Assembly (NCBI GenBank): GCA_002336895.1
Contig: DDFC01000008.1
Span: 136,548-200,547 of the forward strand
Source: Verrucomicrobiaceae bacterium UBA1938
GTDB taxonomy: Bacteria; Verrucomicrobiota; Verrucomicrobiia; Verrucomicrobiales; Verrucomicrobiaceae
Length of the DNA: 64,000 bases
Reading direction: 5' to 3'
Part shown: positions 25,880-34,976 of the stretch, one piece after another
Layout: the number at the start of each line of letters is the position of its first letter
Position numbering within the stretch: the stretch's first letter is position 1
Translations under genes and position numbers: made by a program
Notes under the pieces: model-generated
The model's input: the letters and a program-made list of their open reading frames with translations, nothing else
Database searches by the model: none
What the model was told of the DNA's origin: nothing

Positions 25880-27271
25880 ATGCATGTCCTTGCCCGCCAC
25901 TCCCCGTTTTTCAGCTGGATTCTACGCTCAGCGGCCTGTCTGTTTGCAAGTGGCATGCTGCATGCTGCGGTGTTTGAAGTAGGGCCTGGGCGGCAGATGC
26001 AGGACATCAGCTCAGTGCCTTGGGAAAAACTGACGGCCGGAGATGTGGTGCGCATCCATTGGCGTGAGTCTCCCTACAGGGAGAAATGGGTGATATGCTG
26101 CCGGGGTACCGAGAAGCAGCCTGTCACCATCAGTGGTGTGCCAGGCCCTTCCGGGCAGCTCCCCGTGATCGACGGCATGGATGCGACGACGCGCCCGCAG
26201 CTCAACTACTGGGGCCAGGAGCGCGGGGTGGTGAAGATCGGAGGATCGAATGTCTCTGCTGTGACTGAGCCAGGGTACATCGTGCTGGAAAATCTGGACA
26301 TCCGCGGGGGCAGGGCGCCCAACACATTCAAAGGCAGGCGAGGTGTCACCCCCTACAGCAAGGATGCCGCGAGTGTGAATGTGGAGATCGTGGACCACCT
26401 CGTGCTGAGAAACCTCGTGCTGCATGACAGCAGCAACGGGCTCATGGTCAGCGCCAAATCGAAAAACATGGTCATCGAGCGCTGCCATTTGTTCGACAAC
26501 GGAAATCCCGGCAGCATCACCGAGCACAACGCCTACACTGAATGCAACGGCATCGTTTTTGAAGGCAACCACTTCGGGCCTTTGCGCCAGGGATGCTCCG
26601 GAAACAATCTCAAAGACCGCTCAGCGGGCCTGGTGGTGCGCTACAACTGGATCGAGGGCGGCAATCGTCAGCTGGATCTGGTGGACGCCACTGGCAACCC
26701 GGCTCTCAACGCCTCTCCGGCTTACCGGCATGCGCACGTGTATGGCAATGTGCTCATTGAGCGCGAAGGCGATGGCAACAACCAGTTTGTGCATTACGGA
26801 GGAGACAGCGGAAAAACGGCTGGCTACCGCAAAGGTGTGCTGCATTTCTATCACAACACGGTCATCTCCACGCGTGCACGCGCCGTGGCCCTCTTCCGCC
26901 TGTCTTCAGAGGAGGAGACAGTGGAGTGCCAGGGCAATATTTTGCACGTCACCAGTGGCGGCAAAAACCTCTCTCTCATGTGCAAGATGGGTGTGCTCAA
27001 GCTCGGTGCCAACTGGCTCACCCAAGGCTGGGTGCCCAGTGTGGATGAGTTCACGGGCAGGGTCGAAACCATGGCTCCTTCTGTGCAGGGCGATGATCCA
27101 GGTTTCGTGTCTTTGAAGGAGCAGGATTTCAGTCTTGCAGCCTCCTCTCCATGCCTCGGGGCTGCCGCAGATCTGCCCGCCGGGCTGCCACCTGTGCTGA
27201 GCCGCTATGTGCGCCACCAGCAGGTGGTGGAGCTGCCGGCTGCAAGTCATCGTAATCTTGGAGCGCAGTGA
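25880..27271 (+). CDS. Secreted right-handed parallel beta-helix protein
   Basis: A 463-residue protein with a signal peptide (about 1-29). Repeated short beta-turn-Asn units (for example DHLVLRNLVLHDSSNGLMV, NMVIERCHLFDNG, IVFEGNHFG) mark a right-handed beta-helix of the type used by polysaccharide lyases and polygalacturonases. Typical acidic and basic residues occur, but the lyase family cannot be named by eye. The ATG at 25880 gives the signal peptide; the GTG-started longer frame is unlikely. Probably cleaves or binds an acidic polysaccharide (inference). Confidence 0.8.
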   Translation: MHVLARHSPFFSWILRSAACLFASGMLHAAVFEVGPGRQMQDISSVPWEKLTAGDVVRIHWRESPYREKWVICCRGTEKQPVTISGVPGPSGQLPVIDGMDATTRPQLNYWGQERGVVKIGGSNVSAVTEPGYIVLENLDIRGGRAPNTFKGRRGVTPYSKDAASVNVEIVDHLVLRNLVLHDSSNGLMVSAKSKNMVIERCHLFDNGNPGSITEHNAYTECNGIVFEGNHFGPLRQGCSGNNLKDRSAGLVVRYNWIEGGNRQLDLVDATGNPALNASPAYRHAHVYGNVLIEREGDGNNQFVHYGGDSGKTAGYRKGVLHFYHNTVISTRARAVALFRLSSEEETVECQGNILHVTSGGKNLSLMCKMGVLKLGANWLTQGWVPSVDEFTGRVETMAPSVQGDDPGFVSLKEQDFSLAASSPCLGAAADLPAGLPPVLSRYVRHQQVVELPAASHRNLGAQ

Positions 27272-27293
27272 CGCACAGACACTCTTCCTCTCC

Positions 27294-30200
27294 ATGAGAC
27301 ACCGACTTGCCATTTTCCTGCATCTTGCGCTCATCGGAGCCTGCAATGGTGCGCCGCAAACCGCTCCGCCGCCGCCACTGCTGCAGGATCCGTGGGAAGA
27401 GAGCTACGCCAATCTGGACGCCACCGGGCCGCATGTGCTGGGCTGCTGGAAGTTTGACGAACTGCCGCTGGCAGATGCCACCGGGCGTGGAGCTCAGCTG
27501 TTTGCAGACCTTGCCAGCCTGGTGCCGGAGGGGCGTTTTGGCGGCGGCCTGAAATGCGGCACGCAGGCGCGGGTGGCCGTGGCACACCCACACCTCACTC
27601 CGCAGGGGGCATTTTCCGCAGAGCTGTGGGTACGGCCGGCCGCCAGTCCTGTGATGCAGAAGACTGTGTGCCTGCTGGACAAGCAGGGGGCGCGCATGGA
27701 GGAGTTTTCATGGAGCCTGCTGCCGCCTGATGAGCGCGGCCTGCGGCGGATGATGGTGAGGCTGGGCTTTGGCACCTTTGCCAAGGAGTTTGTCTCAGAC
27801 CCGGTGCTGCTGCCTGTGGATGAGTGGCGGCACCTGGCCTTCAGTTATGATGGCGCGGGAAAGGTGGCCTTTCATGTGGATGCACAGGCTGCGGGCGAGT
27901 CTTTTGTGGAGCGCTGCGGCGCGGTGGCGCCGGGCGCACAGGCGCTTTATCTGGGACACAGCTCCACTGGTGCGGCGGCGTTTCAGGGGCTTATGGATGA
28001 GGTGCGCCTGTGCGCGGGCGTGCGTGGATTTGCGGCCTTTGCTCTCTCGATCGATGCTGCATCCCATGTCTGGGAGCGCATGGAGCGTCCGCTGTCGATG
28101 AGGATCACCTGCACCAATCTGCGCCGCGTGGCGCTGCAGGCAGCCAGCATGCTTTTCAGTGTGAATGGTGACAGTCAGTCCTTCATTTTTCCTGATCTTG
28201 AGCCTGGGGCTGCAAACGTGAATGAGTTTGGACCCGACACCGCTCTCAGGCCGGGCACCTACAGGCTGGAGGTGACGATCGGCGCCGGTCTCAGCCGCAC
28301 GAGCCGAGCGCACTCATTTGAGATCACTGCGCGTCACAGCCACATGCTGCCGGTGGTTCTGGATGGCGTGGCTGCGGAGGCCCTGCCACTGATGAAGGAT
28401 CTGGCATGCACGCATTGGACAGGCATCCGCAATGATGACGCCCCCTACCTGGGCAGTGCCAATAAATACCATCCTGTGGTGATGAGGCCGCGTCTGGAGG
28501 CCGGGCTGCTGCATGGCATGCGCACTGTGGCGGCATTGAATCACGATCCGGTCATGCTCAGCCGCGGGCTGCGCAAGGTGGGCAGGGACGGAAAGGAGTA
28601 CAATCCGCCTGAGGTGAATACGGCCTCACCTGATGCGGCGGGTTTCATGGCGGCCTGCGGAAACATGTTCACGATATACTACCGCAGTTTTGGCAACTGG
28701 AACGGCGTCATGCTCGGCTCATCCACCACTGGCGGCTTGAACCCAGGTTTTAGCAAGGCGGAGCAGGAGGATTACCGGAAACACAGCGGGCAGGACATCC
28801 CGGCCGAGGTGCAGGGAGATGCAGTGCACTGGGAAAAGCTGCCGGGTTTTCCACCAGATCGCATGATCCCGGATGACGATGCTGTTTTGAAATATTACCG
28901 CTGGTTTTGGTCTGAGGGAAACAGGAGGGGGGCGGTGAACGACGCGTGGTTCAAATCGTATGAGAGGCGCAAGCAGGAGCACGTGGACACATGGATCATG
29001 CATCACCCTTCTGTGCGCCAGCCATCCAGGGCAGGTGCCTTCAATGCAGTGAGCATCATAGGAGATCAGAGCGCGGACACGCGCGATCCGCTCCTGGCCG
29101 GGCTGTGCATGGACCAGCAGCTGGCCATGTGTGCGGCGCACAAGCGCGAGATGGGCATTTTCGGCATCCTGCCGCTGAGCTGGGAGCGTGCGCAGGTTTC
29201 GCCTGCAGGTGCGGAGGGCACGGCGGCGGCGATCAAGCAGATGGATCGCATCATGCCTGCACAGCGCATCACCATGGCACCTGCGCTTTTGAAGGAGAAT
29301 CTCTGGATGCTGCTCTCCCGCCCGCTGAAGGGGCTGGTGCTCACAGACGGGGCTGCTCTTTGCTCCGCCTCTGCGTGCACACATCCGCAGAGCCTTGCTG
29401 CTGCGCGCGATGTGGCGCAGCGGCTGCTGCTGCCGCTGGGCCCCATGCTGGGCAGGCGGCAGGCATGGCGCTCACCCGTGGTGCTGCTGGAAAGCTTTAC
29501 CTCTCAGGTCATGGCGGGGCGCGGTCTCTATCGCGGTGGTGCCTCCAGCGCGCTGGAGCTCTGGCTGGCGCTGCAGCGTGCGCACATTCAGGCGGACATT
29601 GTGTATGAGGAGAGCCTGGCAGATGGTGCGCTGGACGGCAGGCAGATCCTGCTGATGCCGGACTGCGATGTGCTGCCCACCAGCGTGGTGGAAAGAATCC
29701 GCGACTGGCAGAAGTCGGGTGGCAAGGTCCTGGCAGATGATCACCTCTGCCCCGCGCTGAAAGCGGATGCCTCATGGGTGCAGCCTCCGCAGCCAAAAGC
29801 GCCAGAGGCACCTGCTGCCACACCACCTGCCGAGCCGGCACCGCCGCTCCCGTTGCCAGAGAGGCTCGTCGCACTGTGCAAAGACCACGGCTGGCAGCCC
29901 AAGGTGAGCTGCGACAGCCCAGATGTGATCCTGCACGCCAGTCAGACAGGGGAGGCGCTCTGTCTATTCGTCATCAATGACCGCCGCGAGCCCGGCACCT
30001 ATGTGGGCCAGCATGGCATGGTGCGGGAGTCCGCGCTGCCGGTCTCTGCCAATCTCAACCTCGGTCATGACAAGGTGAACGTCTATGACCTCACTCATTC
30101 CACCTTCCTCCTGCCCAAGCGTGAAGACAGCGGCCTCATCATTCCGCTGAAGCTGGGTCCCTCCGAGGGGCGGGTGCTGCTGCTCTCTCCTGCCCCTCTC

Positions 30201-30497
30201 CTCGAAATGCAGGTGGATGCACCGGAGAATGCCACACGCGGAAACACCGCCGAGGTGCGCGTGCGTCTCCTGACCTCCGGCGGCATGCCCATGCCTGCGG
30301 CCATTCCCGTGGCGGTGAGCATTCGAGATGCAGACGGCGCACCTGCGGAAATGGATGGCCACCATGTGGTGGAGAATGGCGAGCTGACTCTGCGGCTGGA
30401 TCTGGCCCGCAATGAGACACCCGGCACTTGGGAGATCCGCGTGCGCGAGCTGGCCTCCGGCATGGAGGCAGTGAAGTGGCTGCAGGTAACTCCATAA
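27294..30497 (+). CDS. Large LamG-domain lipoprotein with a beta-galactosidase-trimerisation-like region
   Basis: A 1067-residue protein. The N-terminus MRHRLAIFLHLALIGAC has a possible lipobox (I-G-A-C). Residues about 45-250 are a LamG/concanavalin-like jelly roll (GCWKFDELPL, AELWVRP, WRHLAFSYDG, MDEVRL). The middle (about 360-740) resembles a glycosidase-like barrel (NWNGVMLGS region). Residues about 740-850 resemble the class I glutamine-amidotransferase-like trimerisation domain of GH42 enzymes (ADIVYEESLADGAL, GRQILLMPDCDVLP, GGKVLADDHL). A Pro/Ala linker and a C-terminal Ig-like domain complete it. Function unknown, likely carbohydrate-active and surface exposed. Confidence 0.75.
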   Translation: MRHRLAIFLHLALIGACNGAPQTAPPPPLLQDPWEESYANLDATGPHVLGCWKFDELPLADATGRGAQLFADLASLVPEGRFGGGLKCGTQARVAVAHPHLTPQGAFSAELWVRPAASPVMQKTVCLLDKQGARMEEFSWSLLPPDERGLRRMMVRLGFGTFAKEFVSDPVLLPVDEWRHLAFSYDGAGKVAFHVDAQAAGESFVERCGAVAPGAQALYLGHSSTGAAAFQGLMDEVRLCAGVRGFAAFALSIDAASHVWERMERPLSMRITCTNLRRVALQAASMLFSVNGDSQSFIFPDLEPGAANVNEFGPDTALRPGTYRLEVTIGAGLSRTSRAHSFEITARHSHMLPVVLDGVAAEALPLMKDLACTHWTGIRNDDAPYLGSANKYHPVVMRPRLEAGLLHGMRTVAALNHDPVMLSRGLRKVGRDGKEYNPPEVNTASPDAAGFMAACGNMFTIYYRSFGNWNGVMLGSSTTGGLNPGFSKAEQEDYRKHSGQDIPAEVQGDAVHWEKLPGFPPDRMIPDDDAVLKYYRWFWSEGNRRGAVNDAWFKSYERRKQEHVDTWIMHHPSVRQPSRAGAFNAVSIIGDQSADTRDPLLAGLCMDQQLAMCAAHKREMGIFGILPLSWERAQVSPAGAEGTAAAIKQMDRIMPAQRITMAPALLKENLWMLLSRPLKGLVLTDGAALCSASACTHPQSLAAARDVAQRLLLPLGPMLGRRQAWRSPVVLLESFTSQVMAGRGLYRGGASSALELWLALQRAHIQADIVYEESLADGALDGRQILLMPDCDVLPTSVVERIRDWQKSGGKVLADDHLCPALKADASWVQPPQPKAPEAPAATPPAEPAPPLPLPERLVALCKDHGWQPKVSCDSPDVILHASQTGEALCLFVINDRREPGTYVGQHGMVRESALPVSANLNLGHDKVNVYDLTHSTFLLPKREDSGLIIPLKLGPSEGRVLLLSPAPLLEMQVDAPENATRGNTAEVRVRLLTSGGMPMPAAIPVAVSIRDADGAPAEMDGHHVVENGELTLRLDLARNETPGTWEIRVRELASGMEAVKWLQVTP

Positions 30498-30544
30498 AAC
30501 CACGCCCGTTTTTTCAGCATCACCCCAACGCGCACCCCAACATC

Positions 30545-31510
30545 ATGATCATCGACTGCCACAACCACGTCGGCTCGGACCTGCTCTTCTACCTTCACGG
30601 AGATTTCCCCTATGCCCAGCATCTGGTGACGATGCATGATGAAGGCCGCGCACTCGGCGTGGACCGCTGGATCGTCTTTCCCTTTGTCAGCCATCTGGCC
30701 CTGGATGTCACCGCCTTCATGGACAACGAGATCAAGGACGAGAAGGGCCGCCTGCAGGACATCCCCTACGCCTTTGAAAACCGCCGCCTCATGAAGGAGT
30801 GCTACGAGCTCTTTCCAGAGGAGGGAAAACGCATGCTGCCCTTTGTGATGGGCGACCCCATGCGCAACACAGCGGCGCAGGAAAAGGAACTGCGCAAGCT
30901 GCGCGGCGAGTACCGCTTCCACGGCATCAAGATGCAGACGACCATCCTGCAGGCGGACATCAAGCACCTGCGGGACCAGGGGAAAGTCTTTGTGGAGCTG
31001 GCCGCCGAATGGGATGTGCCTTTCCTCATCCACTCCAGCGTGGCAAAGAGCGATCTCTGGGCGCAGGCGCATGACATCCTGGACATCGCCGAGGAGAATC
31101 CCGGCGTGCGCTTCTGCCTGGCGCACTCCTGCCGCTTTGACAAAGAGTGCCTGGACCGCGTGCAGGCGCTGCCAAATACATGGTTCGACAATTCCGCACA
31201 CTGCATCCACTGCGAGGGCGCGGTGAATGACCTGCCCTACGTGGCGCCGAAGGAGCGCCGCTTTGACTCCGACTACACGGACCCCGCGCGTGTCATCATG
31301 GATCTGGCGGCGGCCTATCCGCACAAATTCATGTGGGGCAGCGACTCTCCGTTTTACAGCTACGCGGCAGAGATCAATGGCCAGGTGGTGCGCCTGATCA
31401 GCACCTATCAGGCTGAGGTGGCGGCACTGACGGCGGGTGGCGCGGAGATGGTGGAGCGCATTGCGCACAAAAATATCATCTCTTATCTTGGGGCGGAGAA
31501 TTTTACCTGA
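30545..31510 (+). CDS. Amidohydrolase-2 family metal-dependent hydrolase
   Basis: A 321-residue cytoplasmic TIM-barrel enzyme. The metal motif is DCHNH with H6 and H8. Later ligands are predicted in FLIHSS (near residue 162), FCLAHSCR (near 193), and the Asp of MWGSDSPF (near 264). The family includes decarboxylases and lactonases of the ACMSD type. The ATG at 30545 begins the barrel exactly. It follows the LamG gene by 47 bases and is a second amidohydrolase in the locus, distinct from the fused one. Confidence 0.87.
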   Translation: MIIDCHNHVGSDLLFYLHGDFPYAQHLVTMHDEGRALGVDRWIVFPFVSHLALDVTAFMDNEIKDEKGRLQDIPYAFENRRLMKECYELFPEEGKRMLPFVMGDPMRNTAAQEKELRKLRGEYRFHGIKMQTTILQADIKHLRDQGKVFVELAAEWDVPFLIHSSVAKSDLWAQAHDILDIAEENPGVRFCLAHSCRFDKECLDRVQALPNTWFDNSAHCIHCEGAVNDLPYVAPKERRFDSDYTDPARVIMDLAAAYPHKFMWGSDSPFYSYAAEINGQVVRLISTYQAEVAALTAGGAEMVERIAHKNIISYLGAENFT

Positions 31511-31560
31511 AACGATCCGTATATTGACCTGCCGCTGGCGGCGTTATAAGAAAAGCAGGC

Positions 31561-32322
31561 ATGATGAAATCATTCTCTCTTGAAGGTCGGGCGGCGCTCG
31601 TCACAGGCTCGTCCCAGGGCATCGGTCTGGCGCTGGCGCGCGGCCTGCATGAGGCGGGCGCGCGGGTGGTGTGCCACGGGCTGAACGGACGCCCGGCTGA
31701 CTTTCCCGAATGGGCCTCCTATGTGTCATGCGATCTCTCTGCGGAGGACGCGCCCGAGACGCTCGTTCAGCGTGCCTTTGAGGCGGAGCCCGGGCTGGAC
31801 ACCCTGCTGTGCAATGCGGGCAGCTTCTTTGACGTGGGCTTTCTGGAAATGACGCGCGAGCGCTGGAACAAAACCGTGCAGCTCAACATGGCCTCTGTGT
31901 TTTTCACCGTGCAGGCCTTTGCCCGCAGGCTGGTGGCTGAAAAGCGCAACGGCTGCGTCGTCATCACCTCCTCCACCAATGGCTTTCAGGCCGAGGCGGA
32001 CTCCTGTGCGTATGACGCCAGCAAGGGCGCTCTGGTCATGCTGACGAAATCTCTCGCTGTGTCTCTGGCAGATCACGGCATCCGCGTGAACGGCGTGGCA
32101 CCTGGGCTGATCAAGACCCCGCTCACCGCAGGTCTGGTGCATGCCAGCGACACCGCCATGGTGGAGCACTACGAGAAGAAGATCCTGCTCAAGCGCCTGG
32201 GAACTCCTGACGATGTGGCCGGGGCGGCCGTCTTCCTCTGCTCTGATGCCGCGTGCTACATCACGGGGGAGACGATCATCATTGATGGCGGGCTGACGAC
32301 GTGTCAGATCGGCCGGAAGTGA
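31561..32322 (+). CDS. Short-chain dehydrogenase/reductase (SDR), second copy
   Basis: A 253-residue classical SDR with TGSSQGIG near residue 16, LLCNAGSF near 84 (the NAG motif), YDASK near 150 and the terminal ITGETIIIDGGL. The first two codons are both ATG, so the start could be 31561 or 31564. It is not close in sequence to the SDR at 7041. It overlaps the converging symporter gene by 44 bases. Probable oxidoreductase of a sugar or sugar-acid intermediate. Confidence 0.87.
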   Translation: MMKSFSLEGRAALVTGSSQGIGLALARGLHEAGARVVCHGLNGRPADFPEWASYVSCDLSAEDAPETLVQRAFEAEPGLDTLLCNAGSFFDVGFLEMTRERWNKTVQLNMASVFFTVQAFARRLVAEKRNGCVVITSSTNGFQAEADSCAYDASKGALVMLTKSLAVSLADHGIRVNGVAPGLIKTPLTAGLVHASDTAMVEHYEKKILLKRLGTPDDVAGAAVFLCSDAACYITGETIIIDGGLTTCQIGRK

Positions 32323-33775
32323 GCAGCCCCACGCCCATGGTGATCAGCGTGCCCAGCAGGCTGAACCAGATGAAGGACACCAGCAGCGGCGGCTTCACGG
32401 TGGTGAGCAGGCCGTTTTGATACAGGTAGAGCGCCAGCAGGGAGATGAAGCCTGCCAGACAGCCCAGCAGCGCCCCGCGTGTGGTGGCGCGCTGCGTGAA
32501 CATGCCCAGAAAGAACAGCCCCAGAAGCGGTCCGCCGATAAGGCCGATGACCGTATTGACTGACTCCACCAGATTTCCCGGCATGAGAGACACCGCAAAG
32601 GCCAGCCCGATGACGACGAAGCCGTAGATCACCGTGATCATGCGCGCACGGCCCACCTGCTGCTCCTGCGTGCCTGCAGCCTGCGTGGAGAGACGCTGTT
32701 TGAAATCCACAAACGTGGCCGAGGCCAGGGAATTAAGCCCCGCTGAAATGGTGGACATGCTGGCTGCATAGATGGCCGCGATGAGCAGCCCCGGCAGTCC
32801 GGCGGGCAGCTGCGTGACCACAAAGTAGGGCAGGATCTGGTCCTCCTTGGCAATGAGGCCTGCGGCCATGGGATCTCCATGCGTTTTGTAAAAGGCGTAG
32901 AGCACCAGCCCCGTGCCGTAGAATAGGACGAGCACGGGCAGGATGAGCCAGAGCTTGATCCACAGGGAGCGCTGCGCCTCTTTCAGACTGCCTGCGGTGA
33001 GATAGCGCTGCACGGACACCTGGTCTGTGGCCATCTGCACCAGATGCAGAAACGCCGCCGCCAGCAGCACGGCCCAGAGATTCACACGCTCGGAGAGGCT
33101 GAAGGAGAGGCTCAAATCGAGCCGATGATCCGCCACGGCGGTGTCCCACACGCCGCCAAATCCTCCGGGGATCTTTCCCACGGCCACCAGTACGATGACG
33201 AGCTGCCCGCCAAAGAGCACGATGAGCTGCATCACATCCGTCCAGATGACGGCGCGCATGCCGCCCAGCGCAGTGTACAGCGTGGTCAGCACACCCGAGG
33301 CCAGGATGGTGAGCCACAGCGGCATGCCGGTGACTTTTTCCAGCGCCAGCGCAGGGGCATACGTGGCCGCTGCCAGCCACAGCGCCACGCGGAAGATGAA
33401 GAGCCCGGATGCCAGCAGCCGCACGGAGAGGGAGAAGCGCTCCTCCAGAAACTGGTACGCTGTGAAGAAGCGCGACTGGTAAAACTTTGGCAGCATGTAC
33501 AAGCAGGTGAACGGCGTGGCGATGAAGAAGGCCAGGATCACGTAGGCAAAGGCGAAGCCGTTTTTGTACACATCCGCCGGGCCTGCGAGGTAGCTGATGC
33601 CGGAGAAAAGCGCCGCCAGGATGGACATGGCCACCAGGATGCTGTTCATGCCGCGCCCCGCCAAAAAGTAGTCGCCGAGAGATTTGGAGCCACGCGCCGA
33701 CAGCAGGCCCACGCCCACAGATGCCGCCAGGTAGCCGCCGAAGATGGTGTAGTCGAGCCAGGAGAAATGAGTCAT
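32279..33775 (-). CDS. Sodium/solute symporter (SSS family)
   Basis: A 498-residue membrane protein with about 13 transmembrane segments. Signature regions are FLAGRGMNSILVAMSILAAL near residue 40, ATDQVSVQRYLTA near residue 240 and STISAGLNSLASATFVDF near residue 340. Members import sugars, sugar acids or sialic acids with sodium. The ATG at 33775 (MTHFSWLDYTIFGG) is preferred to the frame-open 33811, because homologues begin with this first helix and operator D then lies 51 bases upstream. The 3' end overlaps the SDR gene. Confidence 0.9.
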   Translation of the reverse strand: MTHFSWLDYTIFGGYLAASVGVGLLSARGSKSLGDYFLAGRGMNSILVAMSILAALFSGISYLAGPADVYKNGFAFAYVILAFFIATPFTCLYMLPKFYQSRFFTAYQFLEERFSLSVRLLASGLFIFRVALWLAAATYAPALALEKVTGMPLWLTILASGVLTTLYTALGGMRAVIWTDVMQLIVLFGGQLVIVLVAVGKIPGGFGGVWDTAVADHRLDLSLSFSLSERVNLWAVLLAAAFLHLVQMATDQVSVQRYLTAGSLKEAQRSLWIKLWLILPVLVLFYGTGLVLYAFYKTHGDPMAAGLIAKEDQILPYFVVTQLPAGLPGLLIAAIYAASMSTISAGLNSLASATFVDFKQRLSTQAAGTQEQQVGRARMITVIYGFVVIGLAFAVSLMPGNLVESVNTVIGLIGGPLLGLFFLGMFTQRATTRGALLGCLAGFISLLALYLYQNGLLTTVKPPLLVSFIWFSLLGTLITMGVGLLTSGRSDTSSARHQ

Positions 33776-33826
33776 GCGCGGGCTGGTTTTATACCGCAGA
33801 AGAACGACCACCCGCCAGGCTGTTTT

Positions 33827-33847
33827 CTGGTCAGTTTTCTGAACCAG
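33827..33847. promoter_or_regulatory. Operator D of the CTGGT-N11-ACCAG family, divergent control region
   Basis: An exact match to CTGGT-N11-ACCAG with a T-rich centre. It lies between the symporter (minus strand, 51 bases away) and the Cys-rich paralogue pair (plus strand, 38 bases before 33886), and so can regulate uptake and the following genes together. Confidence 0.72.
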
Positions 33848-33885
33848 ACGAATAGGCGCGCAAAAATCGCCCCCGGGTGTTATTC

Positions 33886-34416
33886 ATGAAATCTGCCGCC
33901 ATGTCAGAAGCCGCGCCCGCCACCACGTCTCTGCCTTACACCGACACCAAGCCGGCCGGGCATGCCGATTTCTATTTTGCCATCAATGCCACCTTCCGCT
34001 TCATCCTGAGGCATCGTGGCGAGGAGGCGCTGCGGAGCTGCTGGCGGGACATCGGCGGCAGCTACTACCGCCCGGTTTCAAAGCAGTGGACGGAGCAGGG
34101 GATGCATGGCGTGGCGGAGTACTGGCGCGCCTTTTTCAAAGCCGAGCCCGGAGCCGAGGTGGAGGTGGTGGAGTCTGCTGACGAGGTGCGTCTGGAGGTG
34201 GCACGCTGTCCGGCCATCCATCATCTGCGTACGCACGGGCGGGAGATCGTGCCGCAGTTCTGCCAGCACTGCTATTTTGTCAATGAGGCCATCGCCTCGC
34301 CAGCGGGGCTCACAGCGCGTGTGTGTGGTGGCAATGGCACCTGCACTCAGCGCTTCATCAAACGCACGGTGGAAGCCGAAGCCCAAAATCTGGAGGACAT
34401 CGCCACGGCATCATGA
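33886..34416 (+). CDS. Cys/His-rich protein of unknown function (paralogue 1 of a pair)
   Basis: A 176-residue cytoplasmic protein, paralogous to the next gene. The two share a GVAEYW/GMKEYW motif, an ARCPA/HECPS cysteine block, a C-x2-HC or C-x2-HC-like motif (QFCQHC here near residue 125), and a final CGGNGTC cluster. The arrangement could bind a metal or iron-sulfur cluster. It distantly recalls L-2-amino-thiazoline-4-carboxylate hydrolase-type proteins, but I am not sure. The start at ATG 33886 is preferred; 33877 (GTG) and 33901 are alternatives. It overlaps the next gene by ATGA. Confidence 0.75.
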   Translation: MKSAAMSEAAPATTSLPYTDTKPAGHADFYFAINATFRFILRHRGEEALRSCWRDIGGSYYRPVSKQWTEQGMHGVAEYWRAFFKAEPGAEVEVVESADEVRLEVARCPAIHHLRTHGREIVPQFCQHCYFVNEAIASPAGLTARVCGGNGTCTQRFIKRTVEAEAQNLEDIATAS

Positions 34417-34958
34417 TCGGCTGCTACGACTTCTGCGGGCACTATGAGTGGACCTTTGAGTGGCTGCGCCAGCAGGGCGGGCATGAGCTGGTGCGCGCCT
34501 ACTGGGACGAGGCCATCCATCAGGACTCCCAGCTCCATGCCTCCCAGCTCATCGGGGAAAAAGGAATCGAGGGCATGAAGGAATACTGGGGCCCCACGCT
34601 GGCGGACGAGGGCGCGGTGTATGAGCGCACGGTCACGGAGGATGTCTTTCGCATCGACATGCACGAGTGCCCCTCCAAGGGCTTTCTGCTGCGCAATGGG
34701 CTGCATCAATACGCCGACTACTGCGACCACTGCATGGGCTGGATCGGCCCGCTGATGCAGAAGGCCGGATTTGTCATCGACCACGAGCACAACCACTGCG
34801 GCCAGTGCTGGTGGGAGATGCGGCGCATAGACGATGCCTCTCCTGCCAGCGCACCCGGAACCCTGGCAGGCACCAGTGATGTGCGGCTGCGCCCCGGCTG
34901 GAAATCCCCCGCCACCGACCACTATGAACGCGCCACGGATCCCGATGACAAGACATAG
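34413..34958 (+). CDS. Cys/His-rich protein of unknown function (paralogue 2 of a pair)
   Basis: A 181-residue protein that begins inside the stop of its paralogue (ATGA), so the two are probably made together and may form a heteromer. Shared features are GMKEYW near residue 53, HECPSKG near 87, YCDHCMGW near 108 and a CGQCWWEM motif near 130, giving two CxxC-like pairs. An N-terminal GCYDFCGHY adds two more cysteines. Function is unknown; the joint regulation with the symporter implies a step in the same catabolic pathway. Confidence 0.75.
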   Translation: MIGCYDFCGHYEWTFEWLRQQGGHELVRAYWDEAIHQDSQLHASQLIGEKGIEGMKEYWGPTLADEGAVYERTVTEDVFRIDMHECPSKGFLLRNGLHQYADYCDHCMGWIGPLMQKAGFVIDHEHNHCGQCWWEMRRIDDASPASAPGTLAGTSDVRLRPGWKSPATDHYERATDPDDKT

Positions 34959-34976
34959 CTTTGACCAGCCGCGCCA

